A DNA stretch of 64,000 bases, taken from positions 25,808,455 through 25,872,454 of the forward strand of contig SFZH01000008.1 of the NCBI GenBank assembly GCA_021234535.1, written 5' to 3'. The stretch's first letter is position 1; the number at the start of each line of letters is the position of its first letter. Positions 25,670 to 39,647 of this stretch are shown piece after piece. Below the pieces are notes generated by a model that ran no database searches, was not told the DNA's origin, and saw only the letters and a program-made list of their open reading frames with translations. The DNA is from Stichopus chloronotus (Eukaryota; Echinodermata; Holothuroidea; Aspidochirotida; Stichopodidae). The position numbers and the translations under genes are program-made.

Positions 25670-26258
25670 TCTCCTAAATATATTCTTGACTTCATGTACA
25701 GCAACAGCCCCTTGTACAGTATGTGCTCAAATTATTTCTGCATTATTCATACAATGTTCATGTTTAAACTTTTGACTGTTTACACTGTTATGTAACATCA
25801 GCACAGGCCTACAGGTGAAATTTATGTTTTCAGGAAATGGATGAAATCGTTTTTGTACAAAAACTATCAACAGAAGGAAAGTTACAAAATATTCCATACC
25901 TGGAGAGGGCACGATTTCACTTTCACTGACTCCCATCCAGGTCATTGAAACTCTTAACTACAAATGTACTTGTGGCAACCACAGTTTTTGTAATATGAAA
26001 ACTTTGGTTAATTTGTGTGTGATGATGCATGCCTGACAATGTCATGCTTGGCAAGATATCATATTACAGACTATGAATGAAAATACCTCATTCTACCGTT
26101 TCCTTATTGATTTTCACGATGCACTGTAACAAGTTAAATTTTACTTTTTATGAGCAGGATATGAGGCAATTCTTTGCATTCTTTAATAAAGTTGATTTTA
26201 TCTTCTACCAGTCAATACCTCTTCTTCTCTTAGATGGATGGTTACAGCTTTTTCCTCA

Positions 26259-26320
26259 CAACTCACTGGTGTGGTTATTGGTGAGTGACTATACTCAACC
26301 CTTGCTCACACGACTGTACA
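26259..26320 (+). repeat. Dispersed short repeat, copy 4 (partial)
   Basis: CACAACTCACTGGTGTGG, then TTATTGGTGAGTGACTATACT and CTTGCTCACACGACT. It matches the first two thirds of the family seen at 17433. Confidence 0.5.
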
Positions 26321-29099
26321 GTAGTTCATGATAAACCCTCCCTCAAAGTGCACCGAAAACAATGCTGGCTCTGGGCCCTACACAACCAGGCTCACCATTG
26401 TACTGCTGAATGACATAGTGAAGGCAGGAATTGAGTGACAAACCAGGGGAAGCCTGGCCTTAGAGTGGCACAACCTTAGAATTTTTTCAGGCGCCATTAT
26501 GGCAAGGTGAAATAATGCATGAAGTGTGAACAGAGGGGTAAACTGTCTTTGAAGTGAATGCTGCATGTTCTCAGTGAGTGGTGTTCAAATTTTTATTCCA
26601 AAAGAACTACTGCTTTGGAAATATGTGCACAGCAATATAGCAGAATTGGATTAAACATTTAAATCACTTCTGAATTTAAATTAAACATTGTACTGCACTG
26701 TATGTCTACCTGAAAGGTAGGTCACAGTCCAAGTCCAATCAAATCTTCGAGAACTTCTTCACAATGTACTGCACTTAATATCAATCATATCTCAGCATGT
26801 ATGCTTAACATAACAGTTTATTGAAAAAAAAAAAAAAAACTACTTAGAACATCAAAATATCAAAGGACACAACCAGGAGATATTCAATCCCATGTAGTAA
26901 CATGGGACACAATGCGATGAAGCGATCAAGTCACTACGGCATTCTACTACCACCGGTGGCACCCCTGAGCTGAGGGTGAATGATGTTGATTTAGTACTCA
27001 CTGAGATAAACTCACTGTACCGTTGCTGACTGCCTCCAGGTACAATAACAGAGCTGCACACATACAACAGTCAGAAACAGCAATATATTCAATTTCGCTG
27101 GAACGACATCACAGGAGAACACAAACTAGGAGCTGCCCATACACACTGCACGTGCTTTGTTAAACTACTGAAGCAAGTGCAGTGTGTACCACAGCATGGG
27201 CAGTACTATACACGTAATGTCAGGTACTGTACGTGTAATGAACAGTATGTGCACTGCAATGCGTGCCAGCCCCTTGATCAGGTGAGCATGTTCTGTACCC
27301 ACTGATGACTTGACACTCTGCATACCCAAAGAACACACATTCAAAGAACCTGGAGGAATAACAACCGATGAAGATGACATTGTACTGCACTATATGGTAG
27401 TGTGCAAGAATAGAGAACTCTATACAGTGAAGTATACAGTACCAATAGCATCAACCATCACAACTCCTTACCAACATGATGCAGTAGTCCTGATGAGTAA
27501 TTTCACAGTACTGTACTAGTACTAGCACAGTGTGTGACCACTGTGGTAATAACATCACAACTCAGCTACCGTAACAAACTGTACTGTATACAATTAATGT
27601 TGTGTCAATGTGTTCAGGAATACCTCATTTTGGTAAAGTAGCCTGTATCTGTACCTCTTTGTTGGTATTGCATACAGCACTGTGTTTTGCTACTGTATGC
27701 CAAATACATACTTTGTAAAGTTTTGCTCTCACTAATGGTTTGGTGAACCACATAAAAAAATGTCACGAACAAATGATATGCATGGGTGAAGAGGACTTTG
27801 TTACAGAACAAAAAAAGTTTCCAGCAGAACTATGGCCTACAAGTTGGTGAATCTACAAACCAATGCCCAAACCAGTGCACTACAAGATATCAAATTGCAT
27901 TGGAGCTACTGAGAATCAAATATAAACAGCCATTCTATTAACATCTAGACATGTAATATTCTTTTGTTTTACAGTAATTTCTCTAAGGCTGATATTCTGA
28001 GGAATCTATTAATGATGCACACTAAAGGGTGATAGATCCCAATTAGTTTTTTTTTTCCTTTTTTCTCAATTCTTAGTGTACAAGAGAGTTAAGAGATCCA
28101 AACACTAAGTTTTGGCAGCCAGTTCCAATCTGTACTGTGATTTCAGCAGGTCTACATCTGATACAGCAGTAACAGCATCTGGCCTATACCTACCTTTCTC
28201 TTCATGAGAACAGTACTTACCCTTCACATCTCATGACCTTCAACTTTGATTATTTATTTTTCAGTGATTTTGAAAGGTGTAGTGTTTGTGGAAGGCTCCT
28301 CTGACATTTACAAATTCCTTATCCCTGAAGTACTATTGTTAATGCACATCCCAAATAAACAATCTACATACATCTGCAGTGAGCAACACAGACTTGGGAG
28401 TGCAGAACTATTGCACATACAGGTACTGTGTCATCTCAACAGGGCTGTACAGTACAATTCATAACAAAATTGAACCTTACAGTTAAAGAATACTCCACCT
28501 AGTATTAAATGTAAGTTTACAGGCCTGATCAACTCATAGCTGAGTGTACTGTATGTCTTCACATCCTCCAAGCACTGCAGCATACTGTACGATGTACATA
28601 CTGAAGGGGGGGGGGGGCAGGCATGGTCTGATCTTTTGGTCAGCTGTAATTTGAGATTAACTTTGAAAAAAAAAAAAGAGTTTTATTCACATTTCCAGCA
28701 CCGCACAACATACTATACATATAATCCAGTGATCATAGACGGAGTTAAGTCCACATGACTTAAGTTACAGCGCCATTTCAAAGGTCACAATGACAAGTTA
28801 AGATGTAACTTCATCTTGTAACATAATTGGATTTTAGTGGGATTACTAGTAATGCCAAAAACCAGGAAGTTAATAAAACAAAGCAGTTAATGGCTGAAGC
28901 AATTTGAAAGTCCTTGTTTTATATGATCTTCAAAGAAAGGAAATCAACAATAGAAGTCACTGGTATGGTAAGTCACTGATCTATTAGCTATAATAGCATA
29001 CAGTACAGATGATTGAACTTGGATGATTTTTCCCCATCAACCTCCCAGAGATACATAATTTAACTAGAAAGCCAAAAGGCTTAGTGATTCCTTGCCTCA

Positions 29100-29420
29100 T
29101 GATATATATTGTAACAAACATGAATCGCCCACATGACAAGCATGAGATCTCACACAGTTATCCTACTTGAGATACCATCTTAGTAAGGTCAAAACCGTTT
29201 GAATTCTCATGACCCAAAATGACCTTTCACCTCCACTTAAAACGATAGGGATCACCTACCCTATATGGCCATCAACACGCTAAATATGAACAATTTACAA
29301 ACTAAGTATAAGATCCCTCACATTTATCACCCTTAAAATATCATGTACACAAGGTTTTGACCTTTTGTCACCCAAATAACCTTTGACCTACAAAAACATG
29401 AGAAAACTCCCAAACGGATA
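29100..29420 (+). repeat. Diverged copies of the TGACCTTTGACCT repeat family
   Basis: Two to three degraded units containing ATGACCTTTCACCTCCA, ATAACCTTTGACCTACA, TATGAGATC-like and TTGAGATA-like blocks. It is the same family as 30590-31190. Confidence 0.6.
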
Positions 29421-30589
29421 TGATGCTGCAGGGGAACAAATTATATTTTGTCGTGTCTAATAACTTGATAAAAAGGTAAACATGTTTATTTAATCAAAAT
29501 TATAGCACTTTATTTTGTCGAGTTACAGCTATTGGTGGCAGCTCTTTTGTATTTGATTTTTTGGCGTGATGCCCTTCCCAATGGCTATGAGGTCCTTCAA
29601 AATTAGCAAAAACTGATAACCCTATTAAACCAGAATCTAGCATGACTTGCAATTTTGCCTTTGGTCTCAACACACAGTACAAGTTTCCTTGGTTTGATAC
29701 ACAGTAGTCATTTGTTTAAAGCTTAGCTGAACTACTGTAAAGTGAAATAGGGCATTTAGAATACACCAACATGGCGTACAAAGAAATTCGCTTTAACCAT
29801 TGTTAAACCATTCAGTCTCATCAATAAATATCTGTCAAAGCTTCATCTCCTCAAAACATTATGCATGTGATGAGTAACGGATGCATCATTTGAATTTTAA
29901 AAAGTTTGGGTGCACAAATTATTGTTGAGCAACAAATAAGTAAATTTCTGATCTGTGAGAATCTTATTTCTTGAAAATAAGGCTACTGTAATTGGTTATT
30001 CTTGAATAATCTATCATTTTATGTCCACAAATAATGGTTGTTTTCTGTAAAACAAACGCCCTATTTCCCTTTAAGGGCTAAACAGAGACACTGTTTATAC
30101 AGTAAATGGTTAAGTCCATTTTGTGCACCTGGCTCAACTGACTTTATGATTTATTCTGGACATTGTGGTTTCTACTGGCAGTCAACTGTGATAAATTATG
30201 TCAGATAACAGTGGCCAATTTGAACAGAGGTGGGTCAGTTACAATTTGATTCATTCAATTAAGCAATCACAGTTCATGCACGCTCAAGGGTATTTGATCC
30301 AAATGATCAGTAATTTAGTTCTTTTTATAAAGCTAATAACCCGTGGTATATTTAATCAATTCCAATTTACAATTCATGCATGCTCACATGTCCTTATAAG
30401 GACAGTCACATAAGGTTTGCCAAATAATAATCTTTGATACCAAATTTAATGTTGTCTTCATCTTTTCTTTATGGTTATCGAAGAGACAATGTTGGTACGT
30501 ACTAAAAGAAGTTCTCAAATCAACAAGAGGATTCTACATTACAAGTATAAAATTCACTAGAAAGACCGTTCTTTAAATATTGTAGATTT

Positions 30590-31190
30590 TCACATTTTGA
30601 CCTCCCATTTTCACCTCTGCCAAAAAAATAGGGATCATCTACTCGATATGGGCAATCCACACCCTAACTATGAGATCTCTCACATTCATCGTTCTGGAGA
30701 TATCGTGTTTACAAGCAATTTTCAAGGTATTTACCTTCTGACCTCTGGTGACTCTTGTACTCAATAAGATACACCTACACACTTCGTATGACATCTGCTC
30801 AAGCTTCTCTTCTTGAGATATCGTGTTTACACGGTTTTCACAATTTGACCCCTGTTGATCCCAAATGACCTTTGACCTACACTGAAAATGACAGGGTTCC
30901 TCTACTCAACATGGTACAACTACATACTAAACATGAGATTTCTACAAGCTTCCTTTCTTGAGATATCGTGTTTACAAGGTTTTCACAATTTGACCCCTGT
31001 TGACCCCAAATGACCTTTGACCTCCACCAAAAACAATAGGGGTCATCTACTCAATAAGGGCAATCTACATGCCAAGTATGAGATCACTCAGAGTTACGCT
31101 TCTTTAGATATCGTGTTTACAAGCAGGCGTCACACACGCACATACATACACACACACATGACATCACCATCGCATAGATTTCTCTGCCAA
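30590..31190 (+). repeat. Tandem repeat of about 145 bp with DR1-type half-site pairs
   Basis: The block GAGATATCGTGTTTAC recurs at 30697, 30815, 30960 and (variant) 31105, giving a 118-145-bp period. Each unit runs: TTGACCCCTGTTGACCCCAA, then ATGACCTTTGACCTCCACC, CAATAGGG, a CTCAATAAGG-type block, ACACCTACA and ATGAGATC. Perfect TGACCTTTGACCT occurs at 30866-30878 and 31011-31023. The array ends in a CA/CATA-rich tail at 31125-31160, as the copy at 42640-43084 does. Confidence 0.8.
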
Positions 31191-32397
31191 AAACAATAGT
31201 ATTTACTGTACCTGGCTATTCTTCGAAATCAGTCCAATCGAGCTGGTTGCTTTGTTAGTTTCGGTTTTCATTTAAATCACGCTTTAAAGAGGGCTCATCG
31301 AGTTGATGTCGGTAAGTTTTGTGATGAGGATGTTCCAGGGTAAAATCACATGCTCAAAATTTGCATAATTTGTCTCAAGTTTCATATCCAATAGTTATGA
31401 AAAATGTCAAAATGTTTGAATTTTTGACCTAACTGGTACTAGCTGTGTGCAGTGAATTACAGTACTAGTGCTGTCTGAAAAGTATCTGGTCACAAATTTT
31501 CAAAGAGTAAATTTCAATGGTTAATTACTCACTAATGTTCCTTTGTATGCGGCACATGGCAATCCTCTTAGTTTGACAATTAGTCATGATTCTCCTTTTT
31601 GAAGGAAACTTGACAGATTGTAATTAATTTCACAAAACAACTCCATGTGCCTCTTTAAATGAGATGTTTTGCAGAGCGAAGGATAATTTTAACTGCAGCA
31701 GCTCTGCGTGATTTTTTTGTCATCTATTCTTCCATGTAACTTCTCTTTCGTTTTCGTCTCATTACAATTAACCGATAGTTAATGTGTTTTTATCATACTG
31801 TGTACCGAACCTGCTTACAATGGTTGCACTTGCACTATAAACATTAAAGGGAAATACAGTAACTGGCTTTAAAATGCAACAGCATGGCATGCAATGAAAA
31901 TAAAAACGGGACAGGCTCATCAACAAACTTCCCGCAAAAGCTTCATATTCTCACAACATTATGTAAAGGTGAGTTATAGAAGATGCATAACTTGAAAATT
32001 TGAAAGTTCGGGTGAACAAACTATTCTTCGGCAACAAGAAACAGAATCTCTATAGCACTGTGCTCATTTCTGGAAAAAGGAGCCACTTTAATCGACTTAT
32101 TCTGAATAATCTATCATTCTGTGTCCACAAAATATATTGGATTTAAGAATATGATTCTTACCGTCGGAAAACAACACCTCACTGTATAACACTTTAAGAA
32201 AAAAACTCTTTCCTTTTTTAGTTAAGGTTGTGCAGATGTTGCTAACCTGTGGTCTGCTTCTTAAAAATAGAGGGCAGGGTAATAAACAAGCTTAAGAAAT
32301 AACAAAACCTGAAGACTTTGCAATGCATTCATTGTACTGTATGCTGAACTGTGCTGTGAATAGATACAGTGGTGTTACGTCGAAATTCTTAGCGCCC

Positions 32398-32635
32398 GAC
32401 TATACCGACTATAAGTTACTATAATTCGAGAGCGCGACGATAAGACCGACAAAAATCTCAAGGACGGTATCCCGACGATAAAGTGACAAACTCTCCTCAG
32501 AATTTTTCAAAAATTCGACGATAGCCTCGACGATACCATTGTGTTACTTACTAACCACAGACAGGTGGATTAGATCGATCGCTATTGTTGTATTATAGTC
32601 GGGATTATCCGACGATGCGACTATACAGAGTGGGT
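32398..32635. repeat. Left CGACTATA/CGACGATA array of the 4.6-kb element
   Basis: The words CCGACTATA, CGACGATAAG, TCGACGATA and CCGACGAT recur about ten times, interspersed with AT-rich spacers. One copy is inverted (TATAGTCGG near 32597). Confidence 0.75.
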
Positions 32636-35600
32636 TTAAAAGAGGAAAGAAAAGTACTGCGTACAGAGAGTTGTAGAAGGCGAAAGACAACTTAAAAATT
32701 TGCAGACCGTTTGTAAAATGATTTGAAATTCTTAGATCCTATTCGTAGGCCTATAGAGTGCTGCATTATGTTTTGAGGCATGTGTGCTGGTTAGGCTTTT
32801 ATCTACTGTACGTACGTATTTGGATGTTAAAGTCAACGACAAAAGTCAAAAGCTGTCGTGGTGGAAAATGCTCTGTTAGAGAAAGCCTTTAGATTCAAGT
32901 TTGTTTGTATTGCGGATTGTTTGTTTAGGCTTTTTTGCACATGGAATATTAATGTTTTTGACATTCTTGACAGACTGGGGTATTTTGGAAACTCTCGACG
33001 ATGAAGGTTGCTTCCTTGAAGTTTCCAACAGGGGTTAGCATCTACAGTATCAAATATATACACAAACTTACGTTAGCGCAGGAGTCTGATTTTAGTTGAT
33101 GCCACAGACATCGTGTGCAGAGATAGGCAACTTGGCCTTGCGTTACTGATACCTTACGTGACATCTCCTTTCTGGTAATGTTTGGCTGATGTGTATTTGT
33201 GCTAGCCTAGCTTTATCTTTGAAACTAAAATGGACTGACAAGCAAGACAACCAAATGATCTACACATACTGATATCTGTGATTTCTTTTCCCACCTACAC
33301 ACGTGCACTCGTGCTGTAATTGCCCATTTATTGGCGAATTTTCTGCATCTTCAGTAGGCTTTTAAAATAAAATGTGCGTCAATAAACCGGTCATTGAAAT
33401 CACTGCAGGGTGTACAGTATTACAGTTAGGCCAGACCAAATGCTGCACTACAGTCAACAACAGTATACCTAAAGTATGGTGTATGGTCATTCTACTTTAT
33501 TGTTGTTGGTCTTTTCTATCTTCATTGTATATTAGTACTTTTGGAACTGGGAAAGGATTAAGTGTCCTGCCACCAACATTTTAACAATGGAGATCAATGT
33601 AATCTGTTTAGTCACGTAACCACAACCAATGATAGCAGTAAAAAAGAGAGAGAGAGAAGGAAAAACATAGGTTTGTTTATTGCACCAACAATGAATACCA
33701 ATGGACTATCCGACATTTTCCTTCACGCATGTATTATCGCTCTCCTTTTTTTGTTATAGTCCGAGGTGTTCAGCAGAATTTTTTCTTGAAGCAAAGAAAA
33801 AAAAATACTTTGACAACATTGAGAGATTTCTTTAAAACATTTTATGGAAGAGAACAAATGACCCAATTTTGTGACTGGAACAAAACATCCTCTTGTGTAA
33901 CCGCTGTTGGAGTTAGTGAAATAATTCTAAAATGTAAACCAAACCCTTTCACACCAAAAATAATCGATGCTGATGGGATTTTTGTACATGTCATATGAAT
34001 CGCTACATCAGATTGTGCTGAGAAAATTGTGACAGACGCATGATTTAGCCCCACCGTTCTTAATGTCTTTGTGTTAGTTAATTGGTCTTTTCTTTCAACA
34101 TGGTCTTTTTTTTTTCTTTTGCAGAATAGTAGCAGCTCACCGCCTGATTGTTTGTGTTTGCTTGCTTTTTGTCTTTGCTACTTCATCAGTTTTAGTGTTT
34201 GTTCCGGTAGTGCAAGTTTTTGTTCTAAACGTCACATCCCGGTCCTGGGCTGACACTCTGTTAAGGTGCTATTGCCTCAGACACAAGAGCTTTAAAAAAA
34301 AAAAGGGGGAGTTGAGGGTGATAGGAAATGAAAAGACTAATGTAGTCTTTGTAGCATGTCCTCTTTGATTGCTTTTCTGTGAACGGAGATTTTCCAAACT
34401 ATTGTCGACCGATTTGTTACTTGCTTGAGTTCCCACTACCGCTGTCATTATTTTCTCCTGTTTTATGGTTGTTCTGTGTTACTCAGCTGCTGTTTCATTT
34501 GCACTAACCATCTGACCCGAAATGACATGATCTGGATTATTTTTTCCCCTTTGTGTTTGCTTGTATGCCAAGATTTGAATTTCACATATTTGTTCGAGAT
34601 ATACACATCATTGCATTACTTTGAAATGCAATTTCATTCTTATTTCATTTCAAACCATGCATGCTTATTTACTAGAACATCAGAAAAACATATTCCCACC
34701 CTCTCTTCACGTCCTTCACTCGTCAGACCTGCTATAAAGAACATGATGGCGGGGGGGGGGGGGGGTGAAAGCCTTCAGTAATCAGAATGCATTTAAAGCA
34801 ATGGTACCCCCCTAGCCTCCCACCCCTTGACTACGAGTTTGCCGCTCGTTCATTCACTGGCATCACGATCAATTGTGTTAATGCATATGTCATCTTGCTA
34901 CACAGGTTTGTTTACTCATCAGGTAGGTATAACCAGGGTAAGTGAATATTAACCAGAAAAGAACAAGATGATGTCTAACAATTCCAACTGTGTAAGTGGT
35001 ACCAAACAGTCCCCACTAAACCCTCCAAAGAAAAAAGTGGTACGACTTTTCACCCCCCACTCCTCCCCCCCACACAAAAAACCCCCACAAAAAAAAAGAA
35101 GAAAGTAGTCTGATGACACCGTCAATAAACTATCAGAAGCTTTAGGCTTATCTAAGTTCAAGCACAAAAAGAGAACAATAGACTTACCCACTTCAGAGTG
35201 ATTACTAGGGAAAATTTGATCATTGAAAAGGCTGCATTATAATACCCTGTTCCTGTGCTATTGCTAAGTCTTTGTAAGAACAAGGAGTTGGACAGAATGT
35301 GTCATTTAAGGTCATAAGGTGAAAGTCATTAACTTCCTTGCAGATCCTGTCCGTCACAAAACTCAGTTATTGTCGTAATCATCGGTCAACGGCCCGCCTC
35401 AAGTCAGAATCTCCGTACTCCAGATTTTACATTATTAATCATCAGAGTCCACCGTTATATAGCTTTTGTATGTTTATGTTTGTATGTTTGTTAAACCACT
35501 AGAAGAAACAGGTAAAAGAAAGTAGGCCTATATATTGTTTTGGTCCAAGTTTTCATCAGTTGCACCCTGTGCATGAGTTTTGTCTCCGTTATTTACCTCT

Positions 35601-36787
35601 CTTAAAAAAAGATCCGTGCTTTGTAAACCGTAAGCCATGTAATCCGCACAAAGGAAATGGATGGGAAAATTAATAAACAGTAAGTTTCGCCCGACAACGC
35701 CGTATATAATAATTTTCGAACACCTCCTCCCATTCACCCATGAGCAAGTGAAGCTGAATGAAAGAACACAGGGGGTGTTGTGCCAGCAGATTACTAGGCC
35801 TGCCTAAGGCGAGTGCTACCCCAAGTTGCCCCGACACGTAAAAAAAATCATGGCTTGAACCCCCCCCCCCCCGAGATGATTGTAGACAGCACTGTAGGGC
35901 TGGTCTATAGTGACTGTATTTACAAATGTGATCCTTGTTTTAATGTTTACAAATAGGAATAGTTTATAATGAAAAAAAAAAGGAAAAAACAAAAACGCAT
36001 CACAATTGCCACAAACCCCACTAGCAACATATCATAGCACCCGTAAGGGTAGAGTTGGCGCTCTATCCCCTCTGCCACAGCACCACAGTGGACACAGATT
36101 GGGCCAAGTCCGGGGTAGCATATGGCGGGGCCACTCCATGAACGTTACTAATAAGGGTCCAAGGAACCATTAACTGACATCCATGCACCAATATTCCATT
36201 TTCAATGGTACATAGTCCGGCCGAAGCCGCAGTCGGGAGAATGGCAGTGACAAGTTAAAATATCTGTCATTATGCAGATAGATAGGCTAGCGTGCCTAAC
36301 TTACATAGGAGGGGGAAATATTGCCACCACAAATCTAGCTTGCTTTGTTTCTTCCCACGTAACAGCAACCAATGTTTTTTTTTCAGAAATCATCTAATAC
36401 TTGAAACAGGAAGTAGAGTTTAGGGTTTCTTCTTTTGTTTTTCTTCTCAAGGACCTATAAGGCCCTCCTCTAATATTTTTTTTCAACGAAACAAAACGCA
36501 ATATTTCGACGCAGCAGCTCGGCTATTTCAAATCCTACTATGTGCAACCTACACCACAGTCTAAAGACTATGCCTACACGAAAATGGGGATAGGCTCACA
36601 CATGTTTGTATAGGCCTAGTCGATCTGATAACTTATGCCTAGGCCTACACACATACGAGCACGGTGCACATTTGCGGTTAACACTTAAAGAAATAACTTT
36701 CAAAGGTTCTATTCTTCTGCTCATATCAGTGTTGTCACCAGCAAAACCACAGTCCTATTGTCTTTTATCAATGGGTATTCACTTAGG

Positions 36788-36955
36788 CCTCGACGATACT
36801 GCAGATTATCAGACGATAATAGCCGACTATAAGACGATATTTTGGACGACCTGAAGTGCTAGATTTTGTCTCGACGATAAAAGCTCTGCTCGACGATCCG
36901 ACGATAAGCCGACTATACCGACTGTAACCGACTATAACCCGCCGACGATACGGAG
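36788..36955. repeat. Right CGACTATA/CGACGATA array of the 4.6-kb element
   Basis: A denser array than on the left: CGACGATA, AGACGATAA, CCGACTATA and CCGACTGTAA occur at 8-25-base spacing up to the terminal repeat. The words keep the plus-strand orientation seen at the left end. Confidence 0.75.
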
Positions 36956-39647
36956 AACTTCGACGTAACACCACTGTACATTGTGCATTCCACCTTTGAC
37001 TTGCTTTACTGTGTACTGAACTGTTTTGGTAACTCCATTGTCAGCATACAGCACACTCACAGGTGTTACTGTACTGTTCTTTAAGTACAGTAGTACCATT
37101 TAGTGTCTAAACTACAGTAGTCTGTATTTTATGATACAGGAGAGCATAACTGTACAGTAGTGTGCAGTATGTATTTTTACTGCATGTACAGTACTGTATA
37201 CAGTTACAGTACACATACTGCAACAAAGACATTAGGTCTAGACTAAATACTACTGTACTGCAAATATACTATCAGGTTTATCACACTTTATGATCTACAG
37301 ACTTACTTTCCTGCTCCAAACTGAACATCAACTAAACACACTATCTTTACAATCAGACTGTTACTTTTAATTAACTAACTGTATGATTAACAGGTGCCTA
37401 ATGTTTCGGAAACTTTTTTTTGGTATATTTAGCCTAAAATATCCATGTGACAATTGCTCAGATCACTTGCAATACATTAAAATATACTCTACTATTTTTT
37501 TTTTTTTGCATCTGACAGTTCAGTTACAGTACATGTTTAATCTAAGTGTCAACCTTGCTTCTAACCTTGGCATGTGCAAAGCACAGTTTTTATCCCTTGC
37601 ATAGTATCTGTCAAGAAATGTTGAAAAATCAAGTATCCCGCTTTTCAATATTTTAAGTTTAACATCATTATCATTAATTTGTATACTTTTACATATCATT
37701 TCCCACAGTTAGTTTCTTTTGTTATACTCTGTGTGTTTGGTTCACATCATGTTCCATACTGCTATAGTAATGTTTTAGCATTGTTCAAGGTTCTTAAACA
37801 ATGCAACATTGTTTTTAATCATCACTTGAAATATCTGGGCATGATGTACAGCAGTGTGCAGTAGTAAAAAGACATACCTGTAGACACACTAAACATTCCA
37901 ATGCATGTTGACTATATGGCCATTAACTCTGCAACTGTTGTTTTTCGTTAGAGCGTAATGTACTGCATATTTTCATAGAGTTTGTATCAACATATTATGT
38001 ACACCCTGGGCTTACACGATACTGTGGGACTTTCTAAGTACTTTAACTTCAAGAAAGGTTTGAATCAAAGAGAATTTAAAACCTTGAAACTTTTGACAGA
38101 ATTGTGCAATACAAAGTGTGAATTAATTCAGTAACTTAGCCTTGGCCATGCATTGTGTCACTGAAGTTCAACTTACAACCAGATAAAATGACTGGCAGGC
38201 TCAATTACTGAACTGGAAGACAGCTATTGCATATTGTAGTGTACACTACACTCTATGATGGGAGGCCTCAAAGACATAATATAACAAATACCATCAGGCA
38301 TATATGTGTGTGTCAGTACACTATATATGCTATCAGTATTGAACTATGTGTAAATACTGAAAACATGAAATGTAAACAATACAATTAGCACTTTGTAGTA
38401 AAATACAATGTGAACAGTTACTTGGCAATGTTGTGTGCAGATCCTCTATTTCCCCCCAAAAAATTAGTCCTGTCTGCTTGGACAAATTGTCATCACTCCT
38501 GTAGATCTTTTTTTGTCTCTTCATGGTGTTGCTTCACATGAAGACAGTACAGCGAGCACCAACAATGGATACTGTGTACTTCACTTGACTCAATGCTACA
38601 ATGCAAAAATCTCTATTCAATGTGCCTAGTTATCAAAGACCTATATGCAAAATATACTAAGATACACTTGCAGGGCACATTGAGTTGATATATTCCATGA
38701 CAAGATGGAACAAAACCATTGCATGCCAATACTTGTAGTTATCCTCATTGGTCATGCATAGATCTATTCCCACACTTACTGAAAATGTGACACATTGTAG
38801 CTGTTTATGATCAGGAACTGTTCACAGGTAACTTAATATCTAGTGGCACAAAGTGACTGGTCACAGATTTGAAATCTAGGTAATTATGATCATTAATGAA
38901 CCTAGATCGTTGTTGTATCAGTTGTGTGTCAGATGTTAAGAACATCTCAGTTTGACTGGTCATTTACCATCGAAGCATGATGAATAATCAACAGCTGTGA
39001 CAAAACATCATTAATTTTGTGAACCAGGTCAATGAGCCCTTGTATTAAAGTCCATCGACAGCACAGTACTCAAAATGATACTGTTCCTCACACAGTGCCT
39101 GTTACCATACAGATATCATTAGTCCATTACAGCCCAGAATTCTGTTCCTCCACACCGCAGTCATCTGTACTGTACAGTACCTTGGACAATATGCCTGCAC
39201 AGCCGTCGATTAGCATTTACTGCGGGGTTAAGCTCTCACTGTCCTATATTAAACATTAGTCACAATATTGATTTTACCAAGGCTAGTCTAACTGCTTTCT
39301 TGTAGGCTTATACAAAGGCACATTACACAGAGCTTCTGCATGTGTGCAGTGATACAGGAAACAATACACTGTACAATAACATGACAAAGAAACACCTGTA
39401 TGTGCAGTCACATTCCTTCAGCCATTATGTTATATAATTCATACTGTACTGTAATGCTGATCATGATATCCAGAGTAAGCATATACTGTACATGTATGTA
39501 ACATATAACTTGGCTTATTGCACTGTGGTCAAAATGTACCAGGTACAAACTGTACTGCACAGTGTGATTACATTTTTCCAGTGATTTAATGCTCGCTCAC
39601 AACAAAATTTTGTAGAACTGCTGAACATATAAACAAAGCAGTTGTGC

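Larger units (their letters stand above)
32367..36976. mobile_element. 4.6-kb TA-flanked element with CGACKATA subterminal arrays
   Basis: The left end CAGTGGTGTTACGTCGAA (from 32367) is matched by the inverted right end TTCGACGTAACACCACTG (ending 36976). TA flanks both ends (32365-32366 and 36977-36978), as for pogo/Tigger or mariner elements. Next to each end is an array of CGACTATA or CGACGATA words: about 32398-32630 on the left and 36788-36955 on the right, mostly in the same orientation. No transposase is recognisable in the 4 kb between, which includes an AT-rich unique-looking middle and G/C homopolymers at 34747 and 35860. It is probably a non-autonomous derivative. Confidence 0.75.

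Noticed and set aside
33729..33998. Open frame inside the 4.6-kb element
   Set aside because: No DDE or DNA-binding motif was seen, so I do not call it a transposase.
36030..36240. Minus-strand GTGGCAGAGGGGATAGAGCGCC resembling a tRNA A box
   Set aside because: No B box at the expected distance. It may be a degraded SINE, but support is insufficient.
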